From Phoronis ovalis (Eukaryota > Phoronida > Phoronidae): 12,890 nucleotides of DNA. This document shows, piece after piece, positions 1 through 7,586 of this stretch. The first letter of the stretch is position 1; the number at the start of each line of letters is the position of its first letter. The stretch lies in the NCBI GenBank assembly GCA_028565635.1, contig JAOXYB010041915.1, positions 1-12,890 of the forward strand, given 5' to 3'. A program made the translations under genes and the position numbers. The notes under the pieces were generated by a model. It did not search any database. It was not told the origin of the DNA and saw only the letters and a program-made list of their open reading frames with translations.

Positions 1-792
1 ATCCATCTGGTAAGAGAATATTTGTCTTGATTTGAATCGATATTATATGCCACCCTCCAGGGATATTCATTCACTCATTCTAAAAACAACATCCCTATCA
101 CCATAGGTGATCTTGTCTGATTATTCGAGTTATGTTTTCACGCTCCCAATAAATCAGTTTCTTGAATTGGTCCTTTGTAAAAGCAGGTAGGCAATTTTCA
201 ATAGTTCAAGCAAAATTGAATTGTTTTTTCGATTGTTACTATAATAATTTGATTTATTGAATAAGCCATTGGCGAAAACTCGCTGTTACTGAGAACACTT
301 GCTTAACTGGTAAGATAGCAATTATAATTTTTACCTAAAGCCTTGTTTGATTTTTGATTTCCAAATTTGATTAAACTATTTTATTAAAACTGTTAATCAG
401 TCTGGAATAATGTCTACGTGTAATTCTGCTCTTCCAAATGCCCGTTTAAATGGTCAACATCTTTTAGAAAAAATGATAAATTGTATCCAAGTACAAAAGA
501 TAATTAGATGGTAGTAGAATGTCGTAGTCTATAAAACCAGCTTATCAATACATTGTTAGCGTTACGACACAGGTTTTACGACAACTTGCATTTTAAAGCC
601 GATTGAAACTAATTAAAAGTGAATTAATGTTTTCATATTTTTCTATTCATTTCTATTATAATTGTAAATCACAACACTTTCTATAAAATCGGAACTAAAA
701 CTTTCAGTAAATGCCTATTTCATCACAAATCTCTGTTACAACTGTACTCCTTCCCTTTGTTTATAACAATTAAAATAATGAAAAATACCATG

Positions 793-838
793 TGACGTAA
801 AAAATTCAACGGGGTCGCCCTAAGATTCTCGACGTCAT
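793..838. promoter_or_regulatory. Pair of CRE/ATF-like sites
   Basis: TGACGTAA lies at 793-800. GACGTCAT, which reads ATGACGTC on the other strand, lies at 831-838. Both carry the ACGT core bound by CREB/ATF-family bZIP factors. Two such cores within 46 bases of AT-rich DNA are noticeable, but short sites arise by chance and the nearest known coding start is about 3.5 kb away. Regulatory function is inference. Confidence 0.2.
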
Positions 839-1123
839 GAAACTGTCAGTTCCCTGTTTTCACTATTTCGGCTACGTAATTTTGCCATGTCATAAAAACT
901 ATTTATTTTTAACAAAAGCTATAGTCTACGCCCAGTTTACGCAGACTTTAAATTTTTAAGTGCTTGCAAAATCTACTTTTAAATGTCATAGTATTTGATT
1001 TACATTTATTGCACGATTTTCAACATTTAAATTTAATTACTAACATTTGTTGGTATCAAAATTCGAAAGAAACGCGTATTTATATTTGCCGTTAACTTTT
1101 AAATCATTATCATGACAAAGTGA

Positions 1124-1177
1124 CTATATATAGTGCCTTTTGGGACAACTTATTCGCGCTTTAGATTAATTCAGTTT
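1124..1177 (+). promoter_or_regulatory. Possible TATA box with initiator-like motif
   Basis: CTATATATAG at 1124-1133 is a palindromic TATA-like element. It is followed at 1172-1177 by TCAGTT, which resembles an arthropod-type initiator. The spacing (about 48 bases) is longer than the usual 25-35, and AT-rich DNA gives many such matches. If real, it could drive a non-coding first exon of the receptor gene, but no such exon was identified. Confidence 0.12.
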
Positions 1178-1386
1178 CCATGTGGCCACTCAAATATAAT
1201 ATGGGTAATCATGCTCGTTAATAAGAACGCATTAAAAGGGTGTTTATTTGAGGACTAGGCGCGGTACCCGCAAAAATGGCATGGTGTTTTTACCCTGGCC
1301 TTGCTTAGTGTCTGTTTTCACGACGATCATAAGTCTTGCTTAGGGTTCAATTTTCGCTGTATGGGTCTTGTTTGTTTGCTTTTCTA

Positions 1387-1540
1387 AAAATTTCAGTCTT
1401 CGGCATAAGGCTTGCTTAGTTTTGGTTGTTTTTTTTGTTTGCTTGCCGAAAATTTCAGTCTTCGGCATAGGTTTTGCTTAGTTTTGGTTGTTGTTTTTTT
1501 GTTTGCTTGCCGAAAATTTTACTAGTCTTGGATAAGGTAT
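1387..1540. repeat. Tandem repeat, unit about 62-64 bp, about 2.4 copies
   Basis: Copy 1 is 1387-1448 and copy 2 is 1449-1512. They differ by a few substitutions and by the length of an internal T run. A partial, diverged third copy occupies 1513-1540. Each unit begins AAAATTTCAGTCTTCGGCAT, contains TTGCTTAGTTTTGGTTGT and a poly-T run, and ends TTTGCTTGCCG. Fragments of the unit (CTTGCTTAG near 1302, 1336 and 1562; TTTGTTTGCTTTT before copy 1) suggest older, degraded copies on both sides. It resembles a decayed minisatellite; no function is evident. Confidence 0.85.
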
Positions 1541-3105
1541 CAATATCGGTATACGTTTAGGTCCTGCTTAGGGTATATTTTTCAAACCTCTATAACCCGG
1601 TATAACCACTTGTGTGTTCGAGTTTTTTAGGTTATTAACGAACTTGGTTACTCCCATTTTATCTGAGTGCCCCCCCCCGGATTTGAGTTGAATTTTGAAT
1701 AGTTAAAGTAATACAAGTATACATACATTTTAAAAAGTTGCTAAGAAACAAAGGATTATAAAACATTACTTTGCTTATCTTTCACATGATTCTGTAATCT
1801 GCATAGAGGTCATTTCATGTAAACTCATTTGTTTAAATATACAAAGTGCAGACCAAAATGAACTTGGCCAAATTAACTCCCAAGAGGGTCTTCTTATATG
1901 ATGTCTCAGAATTTTGAAATTTTGCCTTGTTCTTAAATAATGTGCTTCTAAAGCAGTGAGTTTTTAAAAAAAATCTGTTTTAGAAAAATTGAATTTTAAA
2001 GGATTGTAGTTTTTAAATAAAACAATTTTGTATAATCTGAGGAGCTTCTTTTGTAGATCTGTATTTAAAGTTAATTTTGGCAAAGTTCTAGATTTTTGTT
2101 TACTTAAAAAATTTTGCTTTAATACAAGAATATATATCAAACCTGGAAGGGAATTAAGAGAGGGAGAATCCAAGTTACTGCAAGGTGAATAGATACGATA
2201 ACTCTGTTGTCTGTAGTTAGACGAAATATGAGCAATTGGAAATGGTATTTTCCACTTTTTGTTATTACACTTTGTCCATTAAAATCGTTGTCCAAAAGTA
2301 TTGATTGAAAATTGAAAGCATTATCTAAAATAAACAAGGTGAATCTTTAGAGTAATTCTACTTTCGACGAGATTTATCTGACGATCAGATCAAAGCGGTT
2401 TCTTTATAAAGTCAACCTTTGCATAACCTCCTCTGATTAGAAAATACTTATACTTAATTTATATATTGAATGATCTAATGATATCATATAGTCATTTGAT
2501 GTGCTTTTGATATCAGTTTTAAACTAACTAGTAATAAAAAAAATGATTAATAAATAGTACTAAATAGCCTGCTTTCAAATATCAACACTGTATGCACCGC
2601 CTTAATTTATTATGCATGCGTAAATCACAATTTTGTGTGTTTTTAATTCCATATGTGTTTATTAATCTGATAAGCAGGTGCAATAGTTAATAAAATTAAG
2701 ACCTTACAAGTGTTATTCCCTTCTCTGCTCGTAATGAATTAATCTGACCTTGTTTCAAATTCTTGTAAACATTGACACGAAAAATTTACATAACAGTAGT
2801 TTTCTAATATTTGCAACAGGGAGTAGCAATCTTTTCAATTTTCAAGCTTTTATTGAAATTATGTTTGGATTAATGAGTTTAAATTTTCTTTTAAAAAACG
2901 GGCAGGAATCTATAACGAGAATAAATTATTTTTGCGATTGTACATAATTCTGGATACAAAGACTATACAAATGACGCACAAAAATATAGTATAAATTAAA
3001 GAGGAGAAAAGTGAAATCCATAATAGTACATTATTGGAGAAGTAAACTTCAAAATTTGCAGAAGGTACAGTGTTATTTGTTTTTATATTTTGTGAATTAT
3101 ATATT
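1541..3105. other. Non-coding AT-rich stretch, nothing recognised
   Basis: No exon, RNA gene or mobile element could be supported here. A run of nine C bases lies at 1670-1678. Open frames of 60-70 codons exist on both strands, but their composition (rich in F, L, N, I, K) is what AT-rich random sequence gives, and they match no family I know. Short imperfect palindromes around GATATC occur near 2480-2515. Confidence 0.5.
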
Positions 3106-3713
3106 ATGAAATATCAATCTTTATGCGCAAAAAATGGTTAAAAACTTGATTATAAATATTATCCGATTATACTTCTAAAAAGTGAAATGCACAAAAAGGA
3201 AAGTTAGTCTCATCTAACAGAATAAGTTTGTTTAATAAAATGTTGGAGATTTAAGTTTGTTTTTTTTTCTTTTGAAATTTGAACAATAGAAATAAGACAC
3301 AGCATTTCTTTGATATTTTTAGAAATTGTTTGATAGTTCTGTGTCACATTATTTGTTTCCTTTATTTGACAGTTATGAAGCTGTATTTTAAACAGAAATA
3401 ATTTTAAATTATGAAATATCAATCTCTATGCGCAAAAAATAATTTAAAACTTGATTATAAATATTATCCGATTATACTTCTAATAAGTCAAATACACAAA
3501 AAGGAAAGTTAGTCTCATCTAACTAAATAAGTTCGTTTAATAAAATGTTGGAGATTTAAGTTTATTTTGTTTTCATTATTTGAAATTTGAACAATAGAAA
3601 TAAGACACAGCATTTCTTTGATATTTTTAGAAATTGTTTGATAGTTCTGTGTCACATTATTTGTTTCCTTTATTTGACAGTTATGAAGCTGTTTTTTAAA
3701 CATAAATATTCTA
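3106..3713. repeat. Tandem duplication, two copies of about 305 bp
   Basis: Copy 1 spans 3106-3410 and copy 2 spans 3411 to about 3713; both begin ATGAAATATCAATCT and run head to tail. They are highly similar, differing by scattered substitutions and a 3-base length difference in a T-rich tract near 3560. Each copy holds the same inverted repeat, GACACAG ... CTGTGTC (3296-3345 in copy 1), with an inner ATTTCT/AGAAAT pair, so it could fold as a roughly 50-nt hairpin. Both copies keep the same short minus-strand open frame. Given its composition and the absence of any family match, I treat that frame as incidental. This could be a local segmental duplication or a dimer of a short interspersed element. 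Confidence 0.9.
3296..3345. other. Inverted repeat (hairpin) inside the duplicated unit
   Basis: Perfect 7-bp arms GACACAG (3296-3302) and CTGTGTC (3339-3345) enclose a second pair, ATTTCT and AGAAAT. The structure recurs intact in the second copy, starting at 3604. AT-rich DNA gives short inverted repeats easily, so a structural role is only possible. Confidence 0.5.
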
Positions 3714-3880
3714 ATTTGCTTAATCATTTTTATATAAAGTTTTGCAAAAAAAGGCTTAGACACAGCTTACCCATTTTCTTGCTAGTGCAGCTGAGTATGA
3801 GATATGCAACTCTAATAAAATATTATATATGGAAAACTAAAAATAGGATAATTTCAGTAGTAGTAGTAGTAGTTGTAGCA

Positions 3881-3928
<48 letters not shown>

Positions 3929-4330
3929 TTGTGTGTAGTGTGTGTGTGTGTGTATATCAATTTTTTACATCGATCAGTTGGATTTTTCTTTAAAACTGTA
4001 GTATTCAATATTCGTTTTCTAAATAACTCTGGCTTAAAAAAATACATTATAATACAACTTTTGAAGCTACAATCAGACATATGACAACACATGTACTAAA
4101 TGTTTTGTACACAAAGAATAATGTTCTTTATTATATGAAACATGTTAACGCAAACAATTGTGTCCATATATTTAAATAAAAAATTGTAGGTTATTTGTGA
4201 TTGTTTTATCTGTGTATAGATATAAACGAAACTGTGATTTACCGCACGTACATGTAAGTAGAGTAATTCCTCGTTGGTAAAACGTAGAGATTTTTAAACA
4301 CTTTTATAATAATTGACATGTTTTTCTTAC
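3714..4330. other. Upstream flank / probable 5' intron of the receptor gene
   Basis: No gene is recognised here. Long plus- and minus-strand open frames across 3587-4092 exist because the di- and trinucleotide repeats lack stops; they encode simple runs (V, IY, CVCV) and are rejected. The 3' end of the stretch is intron-like, because it runs into a pyrimidine-rich tract and an acceptor AG at 4331-4332. A donor-like GTAAGT at 4254-4259 would give an intron of only about 79 bases, so a more distant donor is more likely. Confidence 0.45.
3856..3953. repeat. Compound microsatellite (AGT)n-(AT)n-(GT)n
   Basis: A short AGT/TAG trinucleotide run (about 3856-3873) is followed by an uninterrupted (AT)n run (about 3883-3912). 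A (GT)n run, broken by TT and AG near 3928 and 3937, follows to about 3953. The AT-to-GT transition suggests one block expanding from another. It lies about 400 bases upstream of the receptor start codon and is probably length-polymorphic. Confidence 0.95.
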
Positions 4331-4332
4331 AG
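4320..4332 (+). promoter_or_regulatory. Splice acceptor just upstream of the receptor start codon
   Basis: The tract TGTTTTTCTTACAG ends with AG at 4331-4332, a textbook pyrimidine-rich 3' splice site. It lies 13 bases before the ATG at 4346, so the transcript probably starts with at least one upstream non-coding exon. The frame from the AG to the ATG has no stop, so an upstream coding exon joined in frame cannot be excluded. The matching donor was not identified. Confidence 0.6.
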
Positions 4333-4345
4333 ACTTAGAGCCAAT

Positions 4346-7210
4346 ATGCATTCAAATGTTATGGTTTTTACGTGCATCTTTGTTATGGTTCAGAAAAAAA
4401 CAATGTGTCTCGGAAAACAAAACGAAAACGGGTTGTTAGCATTACCAAATACATTATTGAAACTAACGGAGAAACTTCAACATGAATTTGAGAGAGTTCT
4501 TAAAGTTAATGAAGAAAATGTTCTCGACTCATCCGTTAGAATAAGAAGACAGGCATCGTTGTTCACGAAAGATTTCGAAAGAGGAGATTCAGAAGATGCA
4601 TCACGGCAAAGTAACTGTCCTATAAGTCAAGAAAGACTTGATCAAGCCTGGAACCAAATGGACAGTTGCGTCAATGAAACGGGTAAAGAGCGCATAAGTT
4701 GCGAGAATAGGTGTGGAGCGCCACTTCCCGAAGGAATTCACGTCAACATATACTGTGGTTGCGATTCTTCTTGCTTGTTGTATCAGGATTGCTGTGCTGA
4801 TTTTGAAGAATATTGTCCAGAAATATCAGAAAATAACACTAAATTATCGAATGAAAGATTATCTAGCTGCATCAGCAAACCTATCGACAACGCCGCTAAT
4901 TTAGCGTACTTTAAATCCATTTCCTTTTGTCCTTCACCTTTTGCTGACAAGGAAGTTGAGAAATTGTGTGAAGATTCAGTACCCGAAACACTCACTTGGA
5001 TTCACCTTACTACTCCAGTTAGAGATCTTACAACCGATGTGACATACAAGAACTATTTTTGTGCCATATGTAACGGTGTTAACACGATAAACGTTGAGCC
5101 ATGGACAGTGGAGCTACTCCCCAGAGAACGTAGCTTCAATTACACTAGTGTACCAAATATTGCACATAAAGAAGAGGAACAGTATATCTTTTCCTATACA
5201 CGGCCTTACACATCGAAATTAAGACCTTGTAAGCTATTCAAAGGAAACAATCCAATAAGCTTAGATCATACAGAAACATGTAGCCTAGAAGCTTCTGATT
5301 GTGCCCAACTGCGTCAGCTTTGCCACAATGTCCAGGGTTTTCTTAAGGCCTCAGACTCAGTTTATTTTAGAAATCCTTTTTGTTCTCTCTGCACAACCCC
5401 ACCGTTACTTGACTATACGTCTTGCATTGATAGCGAGGAGCTTGTTACAATAGTCATAAACAAAGACAATATCAGAAATCAGGGTGCTAGTAATTATGCC
5501 TTTTCAATCTTATTCAAATTTCAGGAAAACAACGTAGTTACGTTTGACTTTCAATCAAAATTTGATAATCGGGATAACTCTCCGAAGTCTGTTTCCAGAA
5601 TAGTCTGTAGTGGTTCACACTCTGATTTGAAAAATTGTGTCCTTGCGAAGTGTGAAAAAAACTATATGTTAATTGATGGACACTGCGTTCCCAAAGCTTT
5701 ATCAGTACAAGCGAAAGTAACGCTACATTTCTCTGGGATGCGACCACCAGCACATAAATATCCCCTATACGCCAGTCGCATTACATCACTATTTGTACCA
5801 ACGTCAAAATCTAACTATAATTTTGACATTGAAGAACTCGAGATTTTCCAAGAAAATTCAACGACAATTTACCCGTATATTATCAACGTATTTTTCCCAT
5901 TTCATCTCACAATGTGCGATGTACAAAACCTGACAAATGAACTTGAAACAATTGAAAATGATCTGCCAAATAATTTAAATACCAATAAACTCCGTGTTCC
6001 AACAGCACAAATATTTACAAATTTACAAGAAAGATGTAAATACAAAACATGCAACGTTGAACAGATAGACAATGTTACTGATTATGCTGTACTTTCGGAC
6101 AGAACGTTGCTTCTATCAAATGGCAAAAAGTTCAAGCCGATTGGGTACATTCTTGATAACAATACACTGCACCTGTGTGTCAACTATACCGTTGTTTCGG
6201 ATGGCGGTGATGAATCCGATTTGGATGATCTATTGGCGTCAAGAATTAGAATAGGATATGTGACGATAGCTTGTTTAAGTATGTCTAGTATATGTCTAGT
6301 GGTAAGAATTGTGTTACAGTGGTTAAACATTTCCGTTTATCGGACGTTGCCAGGACAAATGCAGTTCTGTCTTACACTAACACTGTTCACTGCAGGACTG
6401 TTATTTTTGCTGCGGCCACAGGTACGACACATTAAAGATCTTTGTTTAATTTTTGGCGGCGTAACTCATTGGGCATATTTATCCGTATTTTTCTGGGCAA
6501 GTGCAATTTCTTTCGATTTTTGTAAGCGGTTCAATAAACCACGTGCAAAAGATCAAGTCACTCGTGGCAGTGAAAAAAAGCTACTAGCATGCTATGTTGT
6601 TTATTCTTGGCTGTCGCCATCCTTAATTGTTCTTTGCTCCGTTGTTGTTGATCTCGTTGACGTTCCTGTGCAATTCCAGCCCATGTATACTTACAATGGT
6701 CTTTGTTGGATTTCTCAAAACTACCCACTTCTTATTTTCTTTGTTGCACCAATGGGTATTTTGCTTGCAACAACCATCATATGCTATAGCATTACCTTCT
6801 ACAACGTTAGGGTGGCTATGCAACGCTCAAATAAAATTCGCTCCGAATCCACTCGAATGAAACAAAACAAAAGAGAAGCACTGATGTATGTAAGGCTGCT
6901 TGTCCTGTCGGGTATTACATGGATTGCCGGTTTCGTCGCATCGGCAGTAGATCTCGAAGTGGTGTGGTATATATTTACTGTCCTTAATGCAGGCCAAGGT
7001 GTGTTTTTGTTTTTTGCTTTTGTGTGTAATAGAAGAGTTTGGTATGCATTGAAATATAGGAATGTTGCCCAGGTTCAAGAGAGTAGCAGCAGAGACTCTG
7101 ATACAGGAAAAGGCTACCGCTCTACTGAATCATTCTCGAAAATATGCCGCTCTACAGAATCAATCTCAGGAAGAATGTCAGATTTGAAAACAATATCTCA
7201 TACACCATAA
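4346..7210 (+). CDS. Methuselah-like seven-transmembrane receptor with somatomedin B domain
   Basis: This is a 954-residue plasma-membrane receptor encoded without interruption. The ATG at 4346 is chosen because a splice acceptor precedes it and a hydrophobic leader follows (residues 5-15); Met6 is an alternative start. In order: leader; a helix-prone charged stretch (30-60); a furin-type site RIRR at 65-68; a somatomedin B domain (119-157, eight cysteines); two cysteine modules (about 175-242 and 295-360) sharing a Y/F-x-N-x-F-C-x-I/L-C core; a further cysteine-rich stretch (421-447); about seven N-glycosylation sequons; and seven membrane helices (about 637-895). Class B/Methuselah marks are the conserved Cys700 at TM3, the ECL2 Cys-Trp (787-788), GITWI in TM6 and QGVFLFFAFVCNRRV in TM7. 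No GPS motif is visible. The Ser-rich tail carries a repeated RSTES. The ligand is unknown; G-protein coupling is expected from the family. The fold assignment is secure, the exact orthology is not. Confidence 0.95.
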   Translation: MHSNVMVFTCIFVMVQKKTMCLGKQNENGLLALPNTLLKLTEKLQHEFERVLKVNEENVLDSSVRIRRQASLFTKDFERGDSEDASRQSNCPISQERLDQAWNQMDSCVNETGKERISCENRCGAPLPEGIHVNIYCGCDSSCLLYQDCCADFEEYCPEISENNTKLSNERLSSCISKPIDNAANLAYFKSISFCPSPFADKEVEKLCEDSVPETLTWIHLTTPVRDLTTDVTYKNYFCAICNGVNTINVEPWTVELLPRERSFNYTSVPNIAHKEEEQYIFSYTRPYTSKLRPCKLFKGNNPISLDHTETCSLEASDCAQLRQLCHNVQGFLKASDSVYFRNPFCSLCTTPPLLDYTSCIDSEELVTIVINKDNIRNQGASNYAFSILFKFQENNVVTFDFQSKFDNRDNSPKSVSRIVCSGSHSDLKNCVLAKCEKNYMLIDGHCVPKALSVQAKVTLHFSGMRPPAHKYPLYASRITSLFVPTSKSNYNFDIEELEIFQENSTTIYPYIINVFFPFHLTMCDVQNLTNELETIENDLPNNLNTNKLRVPTAQIFTNLQERCKYKTCNVEQIDNVTDYAVLSDRTLLLSNGKKFKPIGYILDNNTLHLCVNYTVVSDGGDESDLDDLLASRIRIGYVTIACLSMSSICLVVRIVLQWLNISVYRTLPGQMQFCLTLTLFTAGLLFLLRPQVRHIKDLCLIFGGVTHWAYLSVFFWASAISFDFCKRFNKPRAKDQVTRGSEKKLLACYVVYSWLSPSLIVLCSVVVDLVDVPVQFQPMYTYNGLCWISQNYPLLIFFVAPMGILLATTIICYSITFYNVRVAMQRSNKIRSESTRMKQNKREALMYVRLLVLSGITWIAGFVASAVDLEVVWYIFTVLNAGQGVFLFFAFVCNRRVWYALKYRNVAQVQESSSRDSDTGKGYRSTESFSKICRSTESISGRMSDLKTISHTP
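4538..4549 (+). other. Furin-type cleavage site in the receptor ectodomain
   Basis: Residues 65-68 read R-I-R-R and are followed by Gln. This fits the R-x-K/R-R consensus for furin-like convertases in the secretory pathway. It sits between the leader plus a helix-prone segment and the somatomedin B domain, where cleavage would release a propeptide of about 45 residues. Actual processing is inference. Confidence 0.4.
4700..4816 (+). other. Somatomedin B domain (residues 119-157 of the receptor)
   Basis: The eight cysteines fall at 119, 123, 137, 139, 143, 149, 150 and 157. The family signature C-x-C-D-x-x-C-x-x-Y-x-D-C-C-x-D-F-x-x-x-C is complete. In vitronectin this small disulfide knot binds PAI-1 and the urokinase receptor; in other extracellular proteins it serves protein binding. 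The partner here is unknown. Confidence 0.92.
6254..7030 (+). other. Seven-transmembrane core of the receptor (residues 637-895)
   Basis: Approximate helices: TM1 637-659, TM2 672-690, TM3 699-727, TM4 746-770, TM5 793-819, TM6 848-868, TM7 872-895. TM3 continues as HWAYLSVFFWASAISFDFCKRF-like sequence (key residues H708, W709, F715, W717, F723, D724, F729), the pattern seen in Methuselah-type receptors. Cys700 and Cys787 are placed to form the TM3-ECL2 disulfide. ICL3 is basic (about 826-843). Confidence 0.9.
7118..7162 (+). repeat. 30-bp repeat in the receptor tail (RSTES motif twice)
   Basis: CGCTCTACTGAATCA at 7118-7132 recurs as CGCTCTACAGAATCA at 7148-7162, a period of 30 bases or 10 residues. 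It encodes RSTES at residues 925-929 and 935-939 in a cytoplasmic tail rich in Ser and Thr. Such clusters can be phosphorylated by receptor kinases; that role is inferred. Confidence 0.7.
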
Positions 7211-7586
7211 AGAAAACAAGCAAGTAATAGATAATAGCTACTAATATGTTTTTTTGATTACTGATTAATTTAATGTATTACCGTAATTGAATTATGGATT
7301 TGTTGAATGTTTTGTGAACGTAGATTTGCTTAATGAGGTTATACAACGGGTATATTTCAAAAGTATTACGAAAACCTACAAAGCAATATCCTGTTGTTTT
7401 GTACCGCGATAGGTACCACGCACCGACTTCGATCATCAGATGCATTTCAGGGATATATTACAAGCATAATACGGTTTCCGTGACAAATGTGATTACTCAG
7501 TTTGCTAAGCACAGTCTACTGTTATGCAAACCTAATGTTTGTAGTGTCTGTATCTTAGATTAGCGATTTGAAATAGTTAAAATAAA
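7211..7586 (+). terminator. Receptor 3' UTR with candidate poly(A) signal
   Basis: The first clear AATAAA downstream of the TAA stop lies at 7581-7586 and is followed by T/G-rich sequence (TATTTTGTTTAG, then TTTTATTGTGATATTG). That would give a 3' UTR of about 390 bases. A 76-codon frame at 7333-7563 falls inside and looks incidental. Another AATAAA near 8093 is an alternative. Confidence 0.45.

Larger units (their letters stand above)
1..1386. other. Non-coding 5' flank, no gene recognised
   Basis: I find no convincing exon on either strand: stops are dense in all frames and nothing resembles a known protein. It contains a short perfect hairpin at 97-111 (ATCACC, three-base loop, GGTGAT). 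It also contains two CRE-like sites (793-800 and 831-838) and a palindromic TATA-like CTATATATAG at 1124-1133. Donor-like CTG|GTAAGA strings occur near positions 9 and 309, but with no open frame in front of them. From about 1300 the motif CTTGCTTAG begins to recur, leading into the tandem repeat that follows. A 5' non-coding exon of the downstream receptor could lie here, but its position cannot be fixed from sequence alone. Confidence 0.5.

Noticed and set aside
1336-1350. GGTTCAATTTTC as a possible tRNA T-arm
   Set aside because: No matching acceptor stem, D-arm or anticodon arm could be laid out around it.
3210-3763. Similar minus-strand frames in both copies of the 305-bp duplication
   Set aside because: Similarity follows from the DNA duplication itself; the composition is AT-driven and there is no recognisable domain.
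3587-4084. 165-codon plus-strand frame and its 89-codon minus-strand counterpart (3823-4092)
   Set aside because: Both depend on stop-free reading through the microsatellite and encode V/IY/CV runs; no family match and no exon signals.
4313-4345. Extension of the receptor frame upstream of the ATG at 4346
   Set aside because: It has no ATG and runs through the pyrimidine tract and acceptor AG, so it is intron plus a short leader.
7333-7563. 76-codon frame downstream of the receptor
   Set aside because: It lies between the receptor stop and the first poly(A) signal, matches nothing known, and is most simply 3' UTR.
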